From Guyparkeria hydrothermalis (lineage in GTDB: Bacteria > Pseudomonadota > Gammaproteobacteria > Halothiobacillales > Halothiobacillaceae), in contig NZ_JAJSEE010000002.1 in the NCBI RefSeq assembly GCF_023555375.1, positions 265,001 to 329,000 of the forward strand: DNA of 64,000 nucleotides, written 5' to 3'. Every line of letters starts with the position of its first letter. Within the stretch, counting starts at the first letter, position 1. Positions 1 to 9,879 of this stretch are shown here, piece after piece. The position numbers and the translations under genes are program-made. The notes under the pieces were generated by a model. It had not been told where the DNA came from. It ran no database searches and was given only the letters and a program-made list of their open reading frames with translations.

Positions 1-45
1 CCAGCACAAATTATCTCTCGCTCTTGAAAAAGGTTGCACGAGCTC

Positions 46-122
<77 letters not shown>

Positions 123-128
123 AACCTC

Positions 129-204
129 GGGGCCATAGCTCAGCTGGGAGAGCGCCTGCTTTGCACGCAGGAGGTCGGGAGTTCGATCCTCCCTGGCTCC
201 ACCA
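129..204 (+). tRNA. tRNA-Ala (TGC)
   Basis: A 76-nt cloverleaf with encoded CCA. The acceptor GGGGCCA pairs with TGGCTCC (one wobble), and the anticodon loop TTTGCAC gives TGC. It is the second tRNA of the rrn spacer, six bases after tRNA-Ile. Confidence 0.98.
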
Positions 205-306
205 AACGCCCGACCGGACGGCCCTGGGGAACGCCCTGGCCGATTGGTCACGGCTCGTCGAAATCGAGTCATAACCGAGAGCATCACCGAACGGTGGTGT
301 TTTGGG

Positions 307-341
307 TTCTGACACGGTCAGAAGCAACCGATCTTTAACAA
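307..341 (+). promoter_or_regulatory. rrn boxB-boxA antitermination site
   Basis: A small stem-loop (TTCTGA, loop CACGG, TCAGAA at 307-323) is followed at 330-341 by GATCTTTAACAA, which matches the boxA core recognised by NusB-S10 in rrn antitermination. Its position between tRNA-Ala and 23S is where enterobacterial spacer boxA elements lie. Confidence 0.75.
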
Positions 342-451
342 GGTAAAGTGAATGCGGCATGAATCGAAAGATTCATGTTTGTACGTTGTATCTTGTGTCA
401 GCGAGACATAACTCGTGACACACCAAGTTGGTGTGTTGCTTTGGGTTATAT

Positions 452-458
<7 letters not shown>
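342..458 (+). other. 5' arm of the 23S precursor processing stem
   Basis: GGTAAAGTGAATGCG near 342-356 and the stretch 433-458 (TTGCTTTGGGTTATATGGTC core) are complementary to the sequence just after the 23S 3' end (3322-3348 and about 3356-3380). This forms the long stem that RNase III cleaves to release pre-23S. Confidence 0.75.
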
Positions 459-3329
<2,871 letters not shown>

Positions 3330-3422
3330 TATAACGCCAAAGCAACACGCACTAGATACAACACGCATTCACTTTACCGCCGATCGGCCTCAGCTAACCC
3401 TGGGCCGGTCGGCTACCCCTTC

Positions 3423-3539
3423 GCCTGGCGTCCATAGAGCGGTGGAACCACCTGTTCCCATCCCGAACACAGCAGTGAAACGCCGCATCGCCGATGATAG
3501 TGTGGGGCTTCCCCATGTGAAAGTAGGTCAACGCCAGGC
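3423..3539 (+). rRNA. rrf: 5S ribosomal RNA
   Basis: About 117 nt with terminal helix GCCTGGCG/CGCCAGGC and the conserved CCCATCCCGAAC and AGTGAAACGCC segments. It lies about 90 bp after 23S, as expected for the last rRNA of the operon. No distal tRNA follows. Confidence 0.96.
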
Positions 3540-3550
3540 TCCCCATTTAG

Positions 3551-3592
3551 AGAAACCCCGTCGCAGCTCATGCTCGACGGGGTTTCTCTTTC
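3551..3592 (+). terminator. rrn operon rho-independent terminator
   Basis: AGAAACCCCGTCG pairs perfectly with CGACGGGGTTTCT around an 11-nt loop and is followed by CTTTC. It lies directly after 5S rRNA, so it ends the rrn transcript. Confidence 0.88.
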
Positions 3593-3863
3593 GCGGCGTG
3601 CCTTTCTTCCTTTAATCGTGGCGGCTGTCTCGCTCCTTCGGTCACGAAAGTCGGACCACCCGGCTACCCGAAGGCCCCGTAGGTTGGGCTTCACCCCAAC
3701 ACGTCAGGCCGACAGACGCACGCCATCCCAAGCGGAAAGCGGAGATCGGCAGACATGTAGGCAAATTCCTACAAATCAAACCGAAAACTCCTACAGCATA
3801 TTCGGAATATGCTGATGTTCACGAGGGAACCGCCCGCGTAAGGTACAACCATCCCACGTGTAC
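3593..3863. other. intergenic stretch, no gene seen
   Basis: About 270 bases between the rrn terminator and the comEA ribosome-binding site. Short frames run through it, but none has a ribosome-binding site or protein-like composition. The part nearest comEA is AT-richer (around 3770-3810) and is where a promoter would be expected; I cannot name its -35/-10 with confidence. Confidence 0.5.
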
Positions 3864-3877
3864 AAGGAGGTAGGATG

Positions 3878-4153
3878 ATGAAGGGACTCACCCATTCCGT
3901 ACGCGCGGCAACCATTGGTGCCGCGTTGCTACTCGCCCCACCGGCATTCGCCGCGGAGCCATTGAATATCAACGAGGCATCCGAGGCGGAACTGGTTACC
4001 CTTAACGGCATTGGCCCGGTTTACGCCGAGCGCATCGTCGACTACCGCTCCGAGCATGGACGCTTCGAGTCGGTCGACCAGCTCGCCGAGGTCAAGGGCA
4101 TCGGCGCGAAAACCATCGCGACAATCAAGGACGAGGTCGCGGTAGGTAAATAA
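3878..4153 (+). CDS. ComEA-family helix-hairpin-helix protein
   Basis: A 91-residue secreted protein: a signal peptide ending near AFA-A (about residue 26), then a single helix-hairpin-helix DNA-binding module with the two hairpins NGIGPVYAERI and VKGIGAKTIATI. This is the small, unanchored ComEA type of many gammaproteobacteria, which binds incoming DNA in the periplasm during natural transformation. An ideal AAGGAGG lies 7 nt before the chosen ATG; an ATG one codon upstream has a shorter spacer. Monocistronic, with its own terminator. The nearby type IV pilin gene fits a DNA-uptake or pilus context, but small ComEA-like proteins of unknown role also exist. Confidence 0.88.
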   Translation: MKGLTHSVRAATIGAALLLAPPAFAAEPLNINEASEAELVTLNGIGPVYAERIVDYRSEHGRFESVDQLAEVKGIGAKTIATIKDEVAVGK

Positions 4154-4180
4154 CCAGACGTACGCTGATGTGCGAACGAG

Positions 4181-4207
4181 GCCCCGACGTTTGTCGGGGC
4201 TTTTTTT
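4181..4207 (+). terminator. terminator after the comEA-like gene
   Basis: GCCCCGAC-GTTT-GTCGGGGC stem-loop followed by seven T residues, 27 bases after the comEA-like stop codon. Confidence 0.93.
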
Positions 4208-4355
4208 GGCTTGGCCGCGGGTTTGAGTTTTTGGCGGAGAGCGGGTGTCAATTCATGACATCGGGGCGGTATCCCTCGGTCTGGATTTGACGCAAATCGA
4301 TCTGTTGGTGACCGCCCTGTTCGGTTCGACGGCATCAGTAAGCCGTCAAGCATGC

Positions 4356-4371
4356 TGGCACGAGGTGTGCT
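4356..4371 (+). promoter_or_regulatory. sigma-54 (RpoN) promoter of the pilin gene
   Basis: TGGCACGAGGTGTGCT matches the -24/-12 consensus with GG and GC correctly spaced; only one T of the -12 block differs. Transcription would start near 4382, giving a roughly 54-nt leader before the pilin ATG. RpoN-dependent, PilR-controlled pilin promoters are well established in Pseudomonas and relatives. No pilR/pilS lies in this window. Confidence 0.85.
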
Positions 4372-4435
4372 TGATGTAAGATGCCAGAGGGGCCAGGAGG
4401 CCCAGTTGATCAACTCTCCAAAGGAGAACCCCAAG

Positions 4436-4861
4436 ATGATGAATATGAAGAAGCAAGCTCAGAAGGGTTTCACCCTGATCGAGCTGATGATCGTTGTGGC
4501 GATCATCGGTATTCTCGCTGCGATTGCTATTCCGGCTTATCAGGATTACACCAAACGAGCTCAGGCTACGGAATTGATCACCGCTGCAGCTCCGGCGAAG
4601 GTGGCCGTTTCAGAGTATGCAATCACGTATGACACTCTGCCGGCCCAAAATTCTGTCAGTTTCAGCTCGTCGTCTTCAACTCATGTTCAGTCAGTTGCAT
4701 GGGATGGGGCCACGATCGATGTGACTGCGACCACTACGAGCCCGCTTAATGGCATGATTATTAGCCTGGATCCTGACTTCAATTCGGGTGATTCTCAGGT
4801 TCAATGGGAATGCTCGACGAACTCGGGCTATGAAAAGTGGGCGCCGAGCTCCTGTCAGTAA
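4436..4861 (+). CDS. pilA: type IV pilin, major subunit (PilA-like)
   Basis: 141-residue prepilin with an 11-residue leader ending in Gly, cleaved before Phe by prepilin peptidase. The mature N-terminus [20 protein letters not shown] is the conserved pilin helix with Glu5. Two cysteines near the end (VQWEC and PSSC) would close the D-loop disulfide. The C-terminal WAPSSCQ places serines where TfpO-type glycosylation occurs in some Pseudomonas pilins. AAGGAG lies 9 nt before the chosen ATG. It is preceded by a sigma-54 promoter and followed by a strong terminator, then by a probable pilin glycosyltransferase gene. A minor pilin is less likely given the promoter and isolated gene. Confidence 0.93.
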   Translation: MMNMKKQAQKGFTLIELMIVVAIIGILAAIAIPAYQDYTKRAQATELITAAAPAKVAVSEYAITYDTLPAQNSVSFSSSSSTHVQSVAWDGATIDVTATTTSPLNGMIISLDPDFNSGDSQVQWECSTNSGYEKWAPSSCQ

Positions 4862-4887
4862 ACGGGTAAAGACTATTGAGGGAAATG

Positions 4888-4912
4888 AGGCGCGCCAATG
4901 GCGCGCCTTTTT
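4888..4912 (+). terminator. pilin terminator overlapping the ligase start
   Basis: AGGCGCGCC-AAT-GGCGCGCCT: a perfect 9-bp stem with a 3-nt loop followed by TTTT. It ends most pilin transcripts. The same hairpin contains the GAGG Shine-Dalgarno and the ATG at 4898 of the downstream ligase gene, so read-through RNA would have that start site folded away. Confidence 0.9.
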
Positions 4913-6886
4913 ATTATGCATATTTTGAATATCGTGCTCCTGTGTCTTTTGGCGTTCGTGGGTGGCATTTTTTACCACGGGCCGTCTGATGCGCTTTGGC
5001 TTCCAGTTGTGGGCATCCCACTCGTCTTCATCATGGTAATGCTATTGACTGATCAGCCCGCCCAAGCTTGGAAGACATCTCCAATGGTTGTGAAATGGGT
5101 GGGGCTTTGCCTCACAGGCTTCTTGGCTTGGGGGCTTGGTTCTGCGCTGTTGGGCGGCTGGCCGGCTGTCTCCTACTGGTATTGGCTCACATTCGCTTGG
5201 CTGCTTACGTCGTTCGGTTTGATGGAGAGGCTGCCGGAGCGCCATAGGGACCTGGTTTTGAGTGCGTCACTAGGCATAGTGGTGCTTACGGCCGTCGCTG
5301 CGATCGTCGATTACGCCTGGTTTAGCCCCAGAGCGAGTGGCCCGTTTATCGACCCGAACTCCTTTGCCGCGCTGATCAACGTAGCAATCTTTGTAGCCTT
5401 GAGTGAATACCTGCGACGGTCGCTTTCTGGCCTGAAAACAAGGTTGATATGGATGGCAGTGGCAATCCTCGCGCTGACCTTGATTTTGACCCAGTCGCGC
5501 GGGGCATGGCTGGCGTTTGTTGGCGGCGCTTGCTTGTATCTGTTCGTGACGTGGCGATTTTGGCACATACTGCCTCGCCCAGCTGTGCTCAAGGGGCCAG
5601 CTGCCGTTGGCTTGGGATTTATCTTGGGCGCGGGAGCACTGGGGGTGAGCTTTTTTGATAGGGCCGAATCCGTCGTCACGTCGGATCAGACTGCGCGATT
5701 GTTGATATGGGACTCGACGCTTCAGGCGATTGACGAGCATGGCTGGGTAGGAACCGGCCTAGGCACCTTTAAGCTCTATTACCCGGAATTTCGTTATCTC
5801 GAAGAGACGGGTACTGCAGGTGACATGGCGCACAACGATTACCTGCAATTGGCTCTCGAGACGGGACTGCCGGGTGCAATGATGTTTGCCTCTGTCGTTG
5901 TCTTGGTCTTTTTGACATTTCTGCGGAGGGGCGTCTTTGCACGGAAGATGCAAAAGCCACGAGAAGCCATTTCTCGTCTCTCCGGTTCGGTGATGCTGAT
6001 TGCGGTGCTGACCGCATTCGCCCATGCCCTCGTGAACTTTGTCTTTTACGAGGCCGCGATTACAATATTAATTGGCATTGCCCTCTCGGTCGGGCTGCGG
6101 CGTTTGTATTCGGGTAAGTTTCATGATGTCGATGCTTTCCGAGCCGTCGATGGCCCACGTAGAAAGGCCAGTGCGTTGCCTTGGCTGTTCGCAGGTTTGC
6201 TTTCGTTTGGTTTAGTGTGCGATGCCTTGATCGCCACCTTCTTGGCGCTCGAGAGCCCGCACGTTGAACAGCCGGGTGGCGTCGATTCAGATCGCTACCG
6301 TATGGCTCAACTGGTGAGTACGCTTTACCCGCTGAACACCAAGGCTACAGAGTATGCGATGGCCGCTGAGTTCAACGAGGCGGCGAACATGCCCATTCCT
6401 CCAATCAAGGAAATGGCCGAGAAGCTGGCTGTCGACAATGCCAAACGGTTGTTGCGGTACAAGGAGAGGGACTGCATGGCCCAGACGGTTGTCGCGGAGT
6501 TCCCCACCCGGGTGGCTCAGAGGAATGGCGTGACCGACCCGGAAACCTATTCAGAGGCGATCGGTAGCTTGCGGGTCGCGAATCGGCAGTTGCCGCTTTG
6601 CATGCCGGCGTATCTTGAACTGTCCGACTTGTTGGTTCTTGTGGATCAGAAAGCCGATGCATTGGATGTCCTTCTCGACGCGACCAAGGTGTTTGCCATA
6701 CGCGATGAGGACCAACCTAACCGCCTCGAAGTGCTGGAGCGTGCGGGACAATTGGCGGAAGAACTTGGCGAGGCGCAGGTGGCCTTGAGAATGGCAGTGT
6801 CTCTTATTGAAAACGAGGCGCGCAGTGAGTGGGCACTTGAGTTTTTGGAGGAGCACGGTGAGCTCCGCCGACCGGTGACCCAATAG
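4898..6886 (+). CDS. O-oligosaccharyltransferase / O-antigen ligase family (pilin glycosylation ligase-like)
   Basis: 662 residues: about ten to twelve transmembrane segments in the first ~440 residues, then a soluble C-terminal region rich in Ala/Glu helices (TPR-like). The Wzy_C/WaaL-type periplasmic loop contains GTGLGTFKLYYPEF and GDMAHNDYLQLALETGLPG; His312 in that loop corresponds to the essential histidine of this family. SRGAWLAF lies before it. Position directly after the pilin gene and a C-terminal pilin Ser suggest a PglL/TfpO-like role, moving a lipid-linked glycan onto pilin in the periplasm. ATG 4898 has a GAGG 7 nt upstream; ATG 4916 is an alternative with no visible ribosome-binding site. 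An O-antigen ligase role cannot be excluded. Confidence 0.83.
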   Translation: MARLFIMHILNIVLLCLLAFVGGIFYHGPSDALWLPVVGIPLVFIMVMLLTDQPAQAWKTSPMVVKWVGLCLTGFLAWGLGSALLGGWPAVSYWYWLTFAWLLTSFGLMERLPERHRDLVLSASLGIVVLTAVAAIVDYAWFSPRASGPFIDPNSFAALINVAIFVALSEYLRRSLSGLKTRLIWMAVAILALTLILTQSRGAWLAFVGGACLYLFVTWRFWHILPRPAVLKGPAAVGLGFILGAGALGVSFFDRAESVVTSDQTARLLIWDSTLQAIDEHGWVGTGLGTFKLYYPEFRYLEETGTAGDMAHNDYLQLALETGLPGAMMFASVVVLVFLTFLRRGVFARKMQKPREAISRLSGSVMLIAVLTAFAHALVNFVFYEAAITILIGIALSVGLRRLYSGKFHDVDAFRAVDGPRRKASALPWLFAGLLSFGLVCDALIATFLALESPHVEQPGGVDSDRYRMAQLVSTLYPLNTKATEYAMAAEFNEAANMPIPPIKEMAEKLAVDNAKRLLRYKERDCMAQTVVAEFPTRVAQRNGVTDPETYSEAIGSLRVANRQLPLCMPAYLELSDLLVLVDQKADALDVLLDATKVFAIRDEDQPNRLEVLERAGQLAEELGEAQVALRMAVSLIENEARSEWALEFLEEHGELRRPVTQ

Positions 6887-6911
6887 ATAGTGAGCGGAGT
6901 GTATGTACCCG

Positions 6912-6933
6912 GGAAAAGGGGTCAGAGGTAATT
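6912..6933. repeat. GGGGTCAGA repeat, copy 1
   Basis: A 22-bp motif with core GGAAAAGGGGTCAGA and ending GTAATT; it matches the copy at 7427-7448 at 21 of 22 positions. The two copies bracket the truncated mtgA. Similar GGGGTCAGA strings commonly flank REP/RAYT-type elements in Proteobacteria; no RAYT transposase is present here. Confidence 0.7.
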
Positions 6934-7014
6934 CTGCTGAAAGCGGGGAAGGGGCTCGTTCACGTGTTGGTGGCGAGTATCCGAATCGATGAGATAACCC
7001 CGGTTGTACCGGGA

Positions 7015-7425
7015 TCAAGGCGTCTTCGAGTATCCCATTCTGCCCAGCACCGCGTTGGTCCTGACCTGCAATCCGCGTGCGTTGCGGTTGTCCTGGTAGA
7101 AGCGCGGGTTAGGCAGCATGGCAGCCAGGCGGGCGGCCTCGTGGCGGGCCAATTGGCCGGCGGGCTTGCCGTAGTAATGCCGGGCGGCGGCCTCGAATCC
7201 GTAGAGCATGTTTCCCCATTCGGCGTAGTTGAGATAGAGCTCTAGGATCCGGCGCTTGCCCAGCACGCCTTCCAGCATCAGGGCGATGAGGGCTTCCTGG
7301 CCCTTGCGCCAGAGTGATTGGTCCGCAGAGAGGAAGAGGTTCTTGGCGAGTTGCTGGGTGATGGTCGAGCCGCCGGCGACGATTTGGCCGGCCTCGAGGT
7401 TGCGTTCCATGGCGTGGCGCACCAT
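7015..7425 (-). pseudogene. 5'-truncated duplicate of mtgA
   Basis: The 136 codons match the last ~136 residues of the intact MtgA at 7505-8227 almost residue for residue (GGSTITQQLAKNLFL, ILELYLNYAEWGN and the GRMxYSKTP end). They lack the signal anchor and the EDDRF segment that carries the catalytic glutamate of family GT51. Homology stops abruptly at 7426, exactly where a GGGGTCAGA repeat begins. It therefore cannot act as a transglycosylase and has no obvious start site. The high identity indicates a recent tandem duplication followed by, or created together with, loss of the 5' half. Confidence 0.9.
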
Positions 7426-7426
7426 C

Positions 7427-7448
7427 GGAAAAGGGGTCAGAAGTAATT
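7427..7448. repeat. GGGGTCAGA repeat, copy 2
   Basis: Same orientation as the copy at 6912-6933, with one mismatch. It lies between the truncated and intact mtgA copies, at the exact breakpoint of the duplicate. A more diverged relative (AAAGGGATCAGA) follows at 8263, on the other side of intact mtgA. Confidence 0.7.
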
Positions 7449-7504
7449 AGTTCGCCTCTCTGTGTGGGCATCCGGGCCGGTGAAGTGAGCCGGGTGTTTC
7501 GGAA

Positions 7505-8227
7505 TCAAGGCGTCTTCGAGTATTCCATCCGGCCGAGTACCGCATCGGTCCTGACCTGCAATCCACGCGCATTGCGGTTGTCCTGGTAAAAGCGCGGGTT
7601 GGGCAGCATGGCGGCCAGACGGGCGGATTCGTGTCGGGTCAGGCCGCTGGCGGACTTGCCGTAGTAGGCGCGGGCGGCGACCTCGATGCCGTAGAGCAGG
7701 TTGCCCCATTCGGCGTAGTTGAGATAGAGCTCGAGAATCCGACGCTTGCCCAGTACGCCTTCCAGCATCAAGGCGATCAGGGCTTCCTGGCCCTTGCGCC
7801 AAAGTGATTGGTCGGCGGAGAGGAAGAGATTCTTGGCCAGTTGCTGGGTGATGGTCGAGCCGCCGGCGACGATCTCGCCGGCTTCGAGGTTGCGTTCCAT
7901 GGCGTGGCGCAGGCCCACGACGTCGATGCCCCAGTGGTCCATGAAGCGGTCGTCCTCGGAGGCGACCACGGCTCGGCGGGCGGCTGGACTGATGGCTTCG
8001 TAGGGCACGTAGATCTGCTGGGCGCGAATGTCCGGGCGGATGCCGCGCAGGAGTTCGAGGCGCTCGCGCATGAAGGCGGTGGTTTGGGGGTTGTTGTCCC
8101 GCAGGTGCCAGACCTGCACGAAGAACCACAGCTGCATCAGCAGGAAGGCGAGCAGGGCCAGCAGGATCAAGCGCCAGATCCATCGGCGGATGGGGCGGTT
8201 GCTTGCGGTTTTCTTGCGTTGGCTCAT
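7505..8227 (-). CDS. mtgA: monofunctional biosynthetic peptidoglycan transglycosylase
   Basis: 240 residues, the usual MtgA length. The basic N-terminus is followed by one membrane anchor (WIWRLILLALLAFLLMQLWF), then a GT51 domain: EDDRF (catalytic Glu, about residues 90-94), GGSTITQQLAKNLFL, RKGQEALIALMLE and ILELYLNYAEWG. It polymerises lipid II into glycan strands at the periplasmic face and has no transpeptidase domain. It is transcribed alone on the minus strand, upstream of its own truncated copy. AmpG, AmgK, MurU and Mpl elsewhere in the window handle turnover of the same polymer. Confidence 0.96.
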   Translation of the reverse strand: MSQRKKTASNRPIRRWIWRLILLALLAFLLMQLWFFVQVWHLRDNNPQTTAFMRERLELLRGIRPDIRAQQIYVPYEAISPAARRAVVASEDDRFMDHWGIDVVGLRHAMERNLEAGEIVAGGSTITQQLAKNLFLSADQSLWRKGQEALIALMLEGVLGKRRILELYLNYAEWGNLLYGIEVAARAYYGKSASGLTRHESARLAAMLPNPRFYQDNRNARGLQVRTDAVLGRMEYSKTP

Positions 8228-8754
8228 CGGTCTCAGCGCAGTAAAGATAGCGGCAGGTGGCCAAAGGGATCAGAATTCAGAGGTCAGATGCTGTCAGGCT
8301 TAGATCTGGCTGATGGCGCGCGTTTTCCCTTGGAGCGGCGAGTTGTACTCGCCGAGTGGCGACACCTTGTTGTGAAAGTGGTATCGGTTTCGGGCGTTTG
8401 TGATGTCGCTCGCCCCCGGTTTGGCGACGGTGGCAACGCCCGAGGCACTTTCTATTGCTTGTCCAATAGAAAGTGCCCAAAGACAAGGACACCCCGGCGC
8501 CTTGGCCCTTCGGGCTTCCCTCGTCACCGTTGACTTGCTGTCGGGCCCGGTTCGACGCGACGTCGTGTCGCGCGAACCTCGGAGCAACGTCCCTGTCGCT
8601 CCGACCCGGCAATTCATCGGTGACGAGGCAAGGCGCAGGGGCCCCGGGGTGCCGACTTTGGACGGTGTGGTGGAAATCAGCCGCTTAAAGGGCTGAGAGC
8701 AGGGCAGCCGCCACGGAGGCTTTCGCGGGCGGCCGCCCGCTGCCACGCTTGGGT
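8228..8754. other. gene-free, repeat-like region
   Basis: About 525 bases with overlapping frames on both strands but no ribosome-binding site and no recognisable protein. It begins with a diverged GTCAGA motif (8263-8287) and contains a perfect 13-bp hairpin at 8445-8476 followed by CCCAAAGACAAGG. That layout resembles dispersed non-coding elements with a CACTTTCT/AGAAAGTG hairpin seen in several proteobacterial genomes. I see no function. Confidence 0.5.
8445..8476. repeat. perfect 13-bp inverted repeat
   Basis: GCACTTTCTATTG at 8445-8457 and CAATAGAAAGTGC at 8464-8476 pair without mismatch around the loop CTTGTC. No T-tract follows on either strand, so it is not a standard terminator; more likely part of a dispersed element. 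Confidence 0.7.
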
Positions 8755-9654
8755 TTACTTGACGCCATCCTGACCGAAGCGCTGGGCGAGGCGGTCGAGC
8801 TTTTCTTCCATGCTCATGTTCTTCAATGCCGGGTCCGGCTGGTTTTCCTTGCGCGGCTTGTCGCCCTTGCTGGGGCGGCCTTCGCTGCGACGTTTGCCGC
8901 CGTCACCGCGTGGGGCCGATTTGGCGTCCTTGCGAGGCCCGCTCGGCCTGCCGGCGGCCTTACGCGGGCGGCGCGGCTTCTTCTCGCCGCCGTCTTCCGT
9001 TTCGCCTTGCTCGGCGCGCTTCGCGTCGCGGGCGGCGTGGATGGCCTTGATCTGTTCCTCGGCGTGGCCGCGGGCCTTGTCATCGACCGGTTCGGCCGGC
9101 TCGCCCTTGAGATCGACGCGATGCTCCGCGTTCTTCATGGCGATGTGGTACGACAGCCGCGAGGTGTAGAACTTCATCGCCGCGCGGATGGCCTTGGAGT
9201 TCAGACCGTCGAGTTCGGCGGGTCGGTCAGCGAGGATCTGCTGCAGGATGCCGATGGCCAGCGGCTTGACCTGCTTCGGGTCGGAGGAAAAGGCCTCCGG
9301 CCAGGCAGCCTCGAACTGCTTGACCGCTTCACGCGGATGAACGCGCGGCTTCTTCGGCTGGTTAGCTTGGGCGGGCGCTGCCTCGGTAGCCGTTTCCGGG
9401 CTCGGCTCGCCGGTCGACTCCGTTGCCGATTTCTCGTCGGCCTCCGCGGCACCCTCCTGGGCGGCTTCGCCCGCGTCGTCGTTGCCGCTGGCCGCCGGTG
9501 TCGCGCTGGTCTCGTCATCGCCCTTGACCGATGTGGCGCCGGTCGTTTGCGTGGACTCGGTTGCCGCCTCGTCGGCCCGCGGGGCCCCGTCGGTGGCCTT
9601 GTCTTCCACGGTCGCCTTGTCGGCCCGGTTCGCGTTCTGGTCGTCTGCGCTCAT
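8755..9654 (-). CDS. ProQ/FinO-domain RNA chaperone
   Basis: 299 residues in three parts. The first ~100 residues are a low-complexity Ala/Glu/Thr/Asp-rich tail. The ProQ/FinO domain follows (VHPREAVKQFEAAWPEAF through LDGLNSKAIRAAMKFYTSR and YHIAMKNAEHRVDL). A very basic Lys/Arg/Pro tail then leads to a short C-terminal helix. Proteins of this family bind structured small RNAs and mRNA 3' ends. The long acidic N-terminal extension is unusual compared with E. coli ProQ, where the FinO domain is at the N-terminus. The start at MSADDQ is preferred; an ATG ten codons upstream is possible. Monocistronic. Confidence 0.87.
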   Translation of the reverse strand: MSADDQNANRADKATVEDKATDGAPRADEAATESTQTTGATSVKGDDETSATPAASGNDDAGEAAQEGAAEADEKSATESTGEPSPETATEAAPAQANQPKKPRVHPREAVKQFEAAWPEAFSSDPKQVKPLAIGILQQILADRPAELDGLNSKAIRAAMKFYTSRLSYHIAMKNAEHRVDLKGEPAEPVDDKARGHAEEQIKAIHAARDAKRAEQGETEDGGEKKPRRPRKAAGRPSGPRKDAKSAPRGDGGKRRSEGRPSKGDKPRKENQPDPALKNMSMEEKLDRLAQRFGQDGVK

Positions 9655-9774
9655 GTCTCGATCGGTCTGGCTCAAATAAAACAAGACCGGCGCAGGGTTC
9701 CTCGCCGGTCGGGGCAGGGCGTCGACCCGCTCGCCTTGGCGAGGGGAACACCCCGAAAGTCGAAATGTTAACGG

Positions 9775-9820
9775 TTTAGCACGCCGTAAACCACATCACT
9801 GACCACCTTGCCGGCCACGC
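9775..9820 (-). pseudogene. remnant of the C-terminus of a CigR-like gene
   Basis: Read on the minus strand this gives VAGKVVSDVVYGVLNR and a stop, which aligns with the end of the intact neighbour (TAGNVVSDIVYDILN, stop at 9880). No start or upstream homology remains, and the intervening ~60 bases contain stops. It is best explained as the tail of a decayed tandem duplicate lying just downstream of the functional gene. Confidence 0.65.
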
Positions 9821-9879
9821 GTCGACTCGGCCGTCAGGCGGCGGTGTTCGATCGGCCGCGGGGGCAGGCCATGCCGCCT

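Noticed and set aside
1-45. Possible tail of 16S rRNA at the left edge
   Set aside because: The 45 bases do not match the conserved 3' end of 16S (no anti-Shine-Dalgarno CCTCCTT). They are only the 16S-tRNA spacer.
8445-8476. Perfect hairpin as a rho-independent terminator of mtgA or the ProQ gene
   Set aside because: No T-tract follows on either strand, and it lies upstream of mtgA and downstream of the ProQ gene by about 280 bases.
8300-8746. 148-codon reading frame on the minus strand and a 98-codon frame on the plus strand in the same stretch
   Set aside because: They overlap each other, lack a ribosome-binding site, and their translations are rich in Arg/Ser/Pro without any recognisable motif. 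They are better explained as part of a repeat-like non-coding region.
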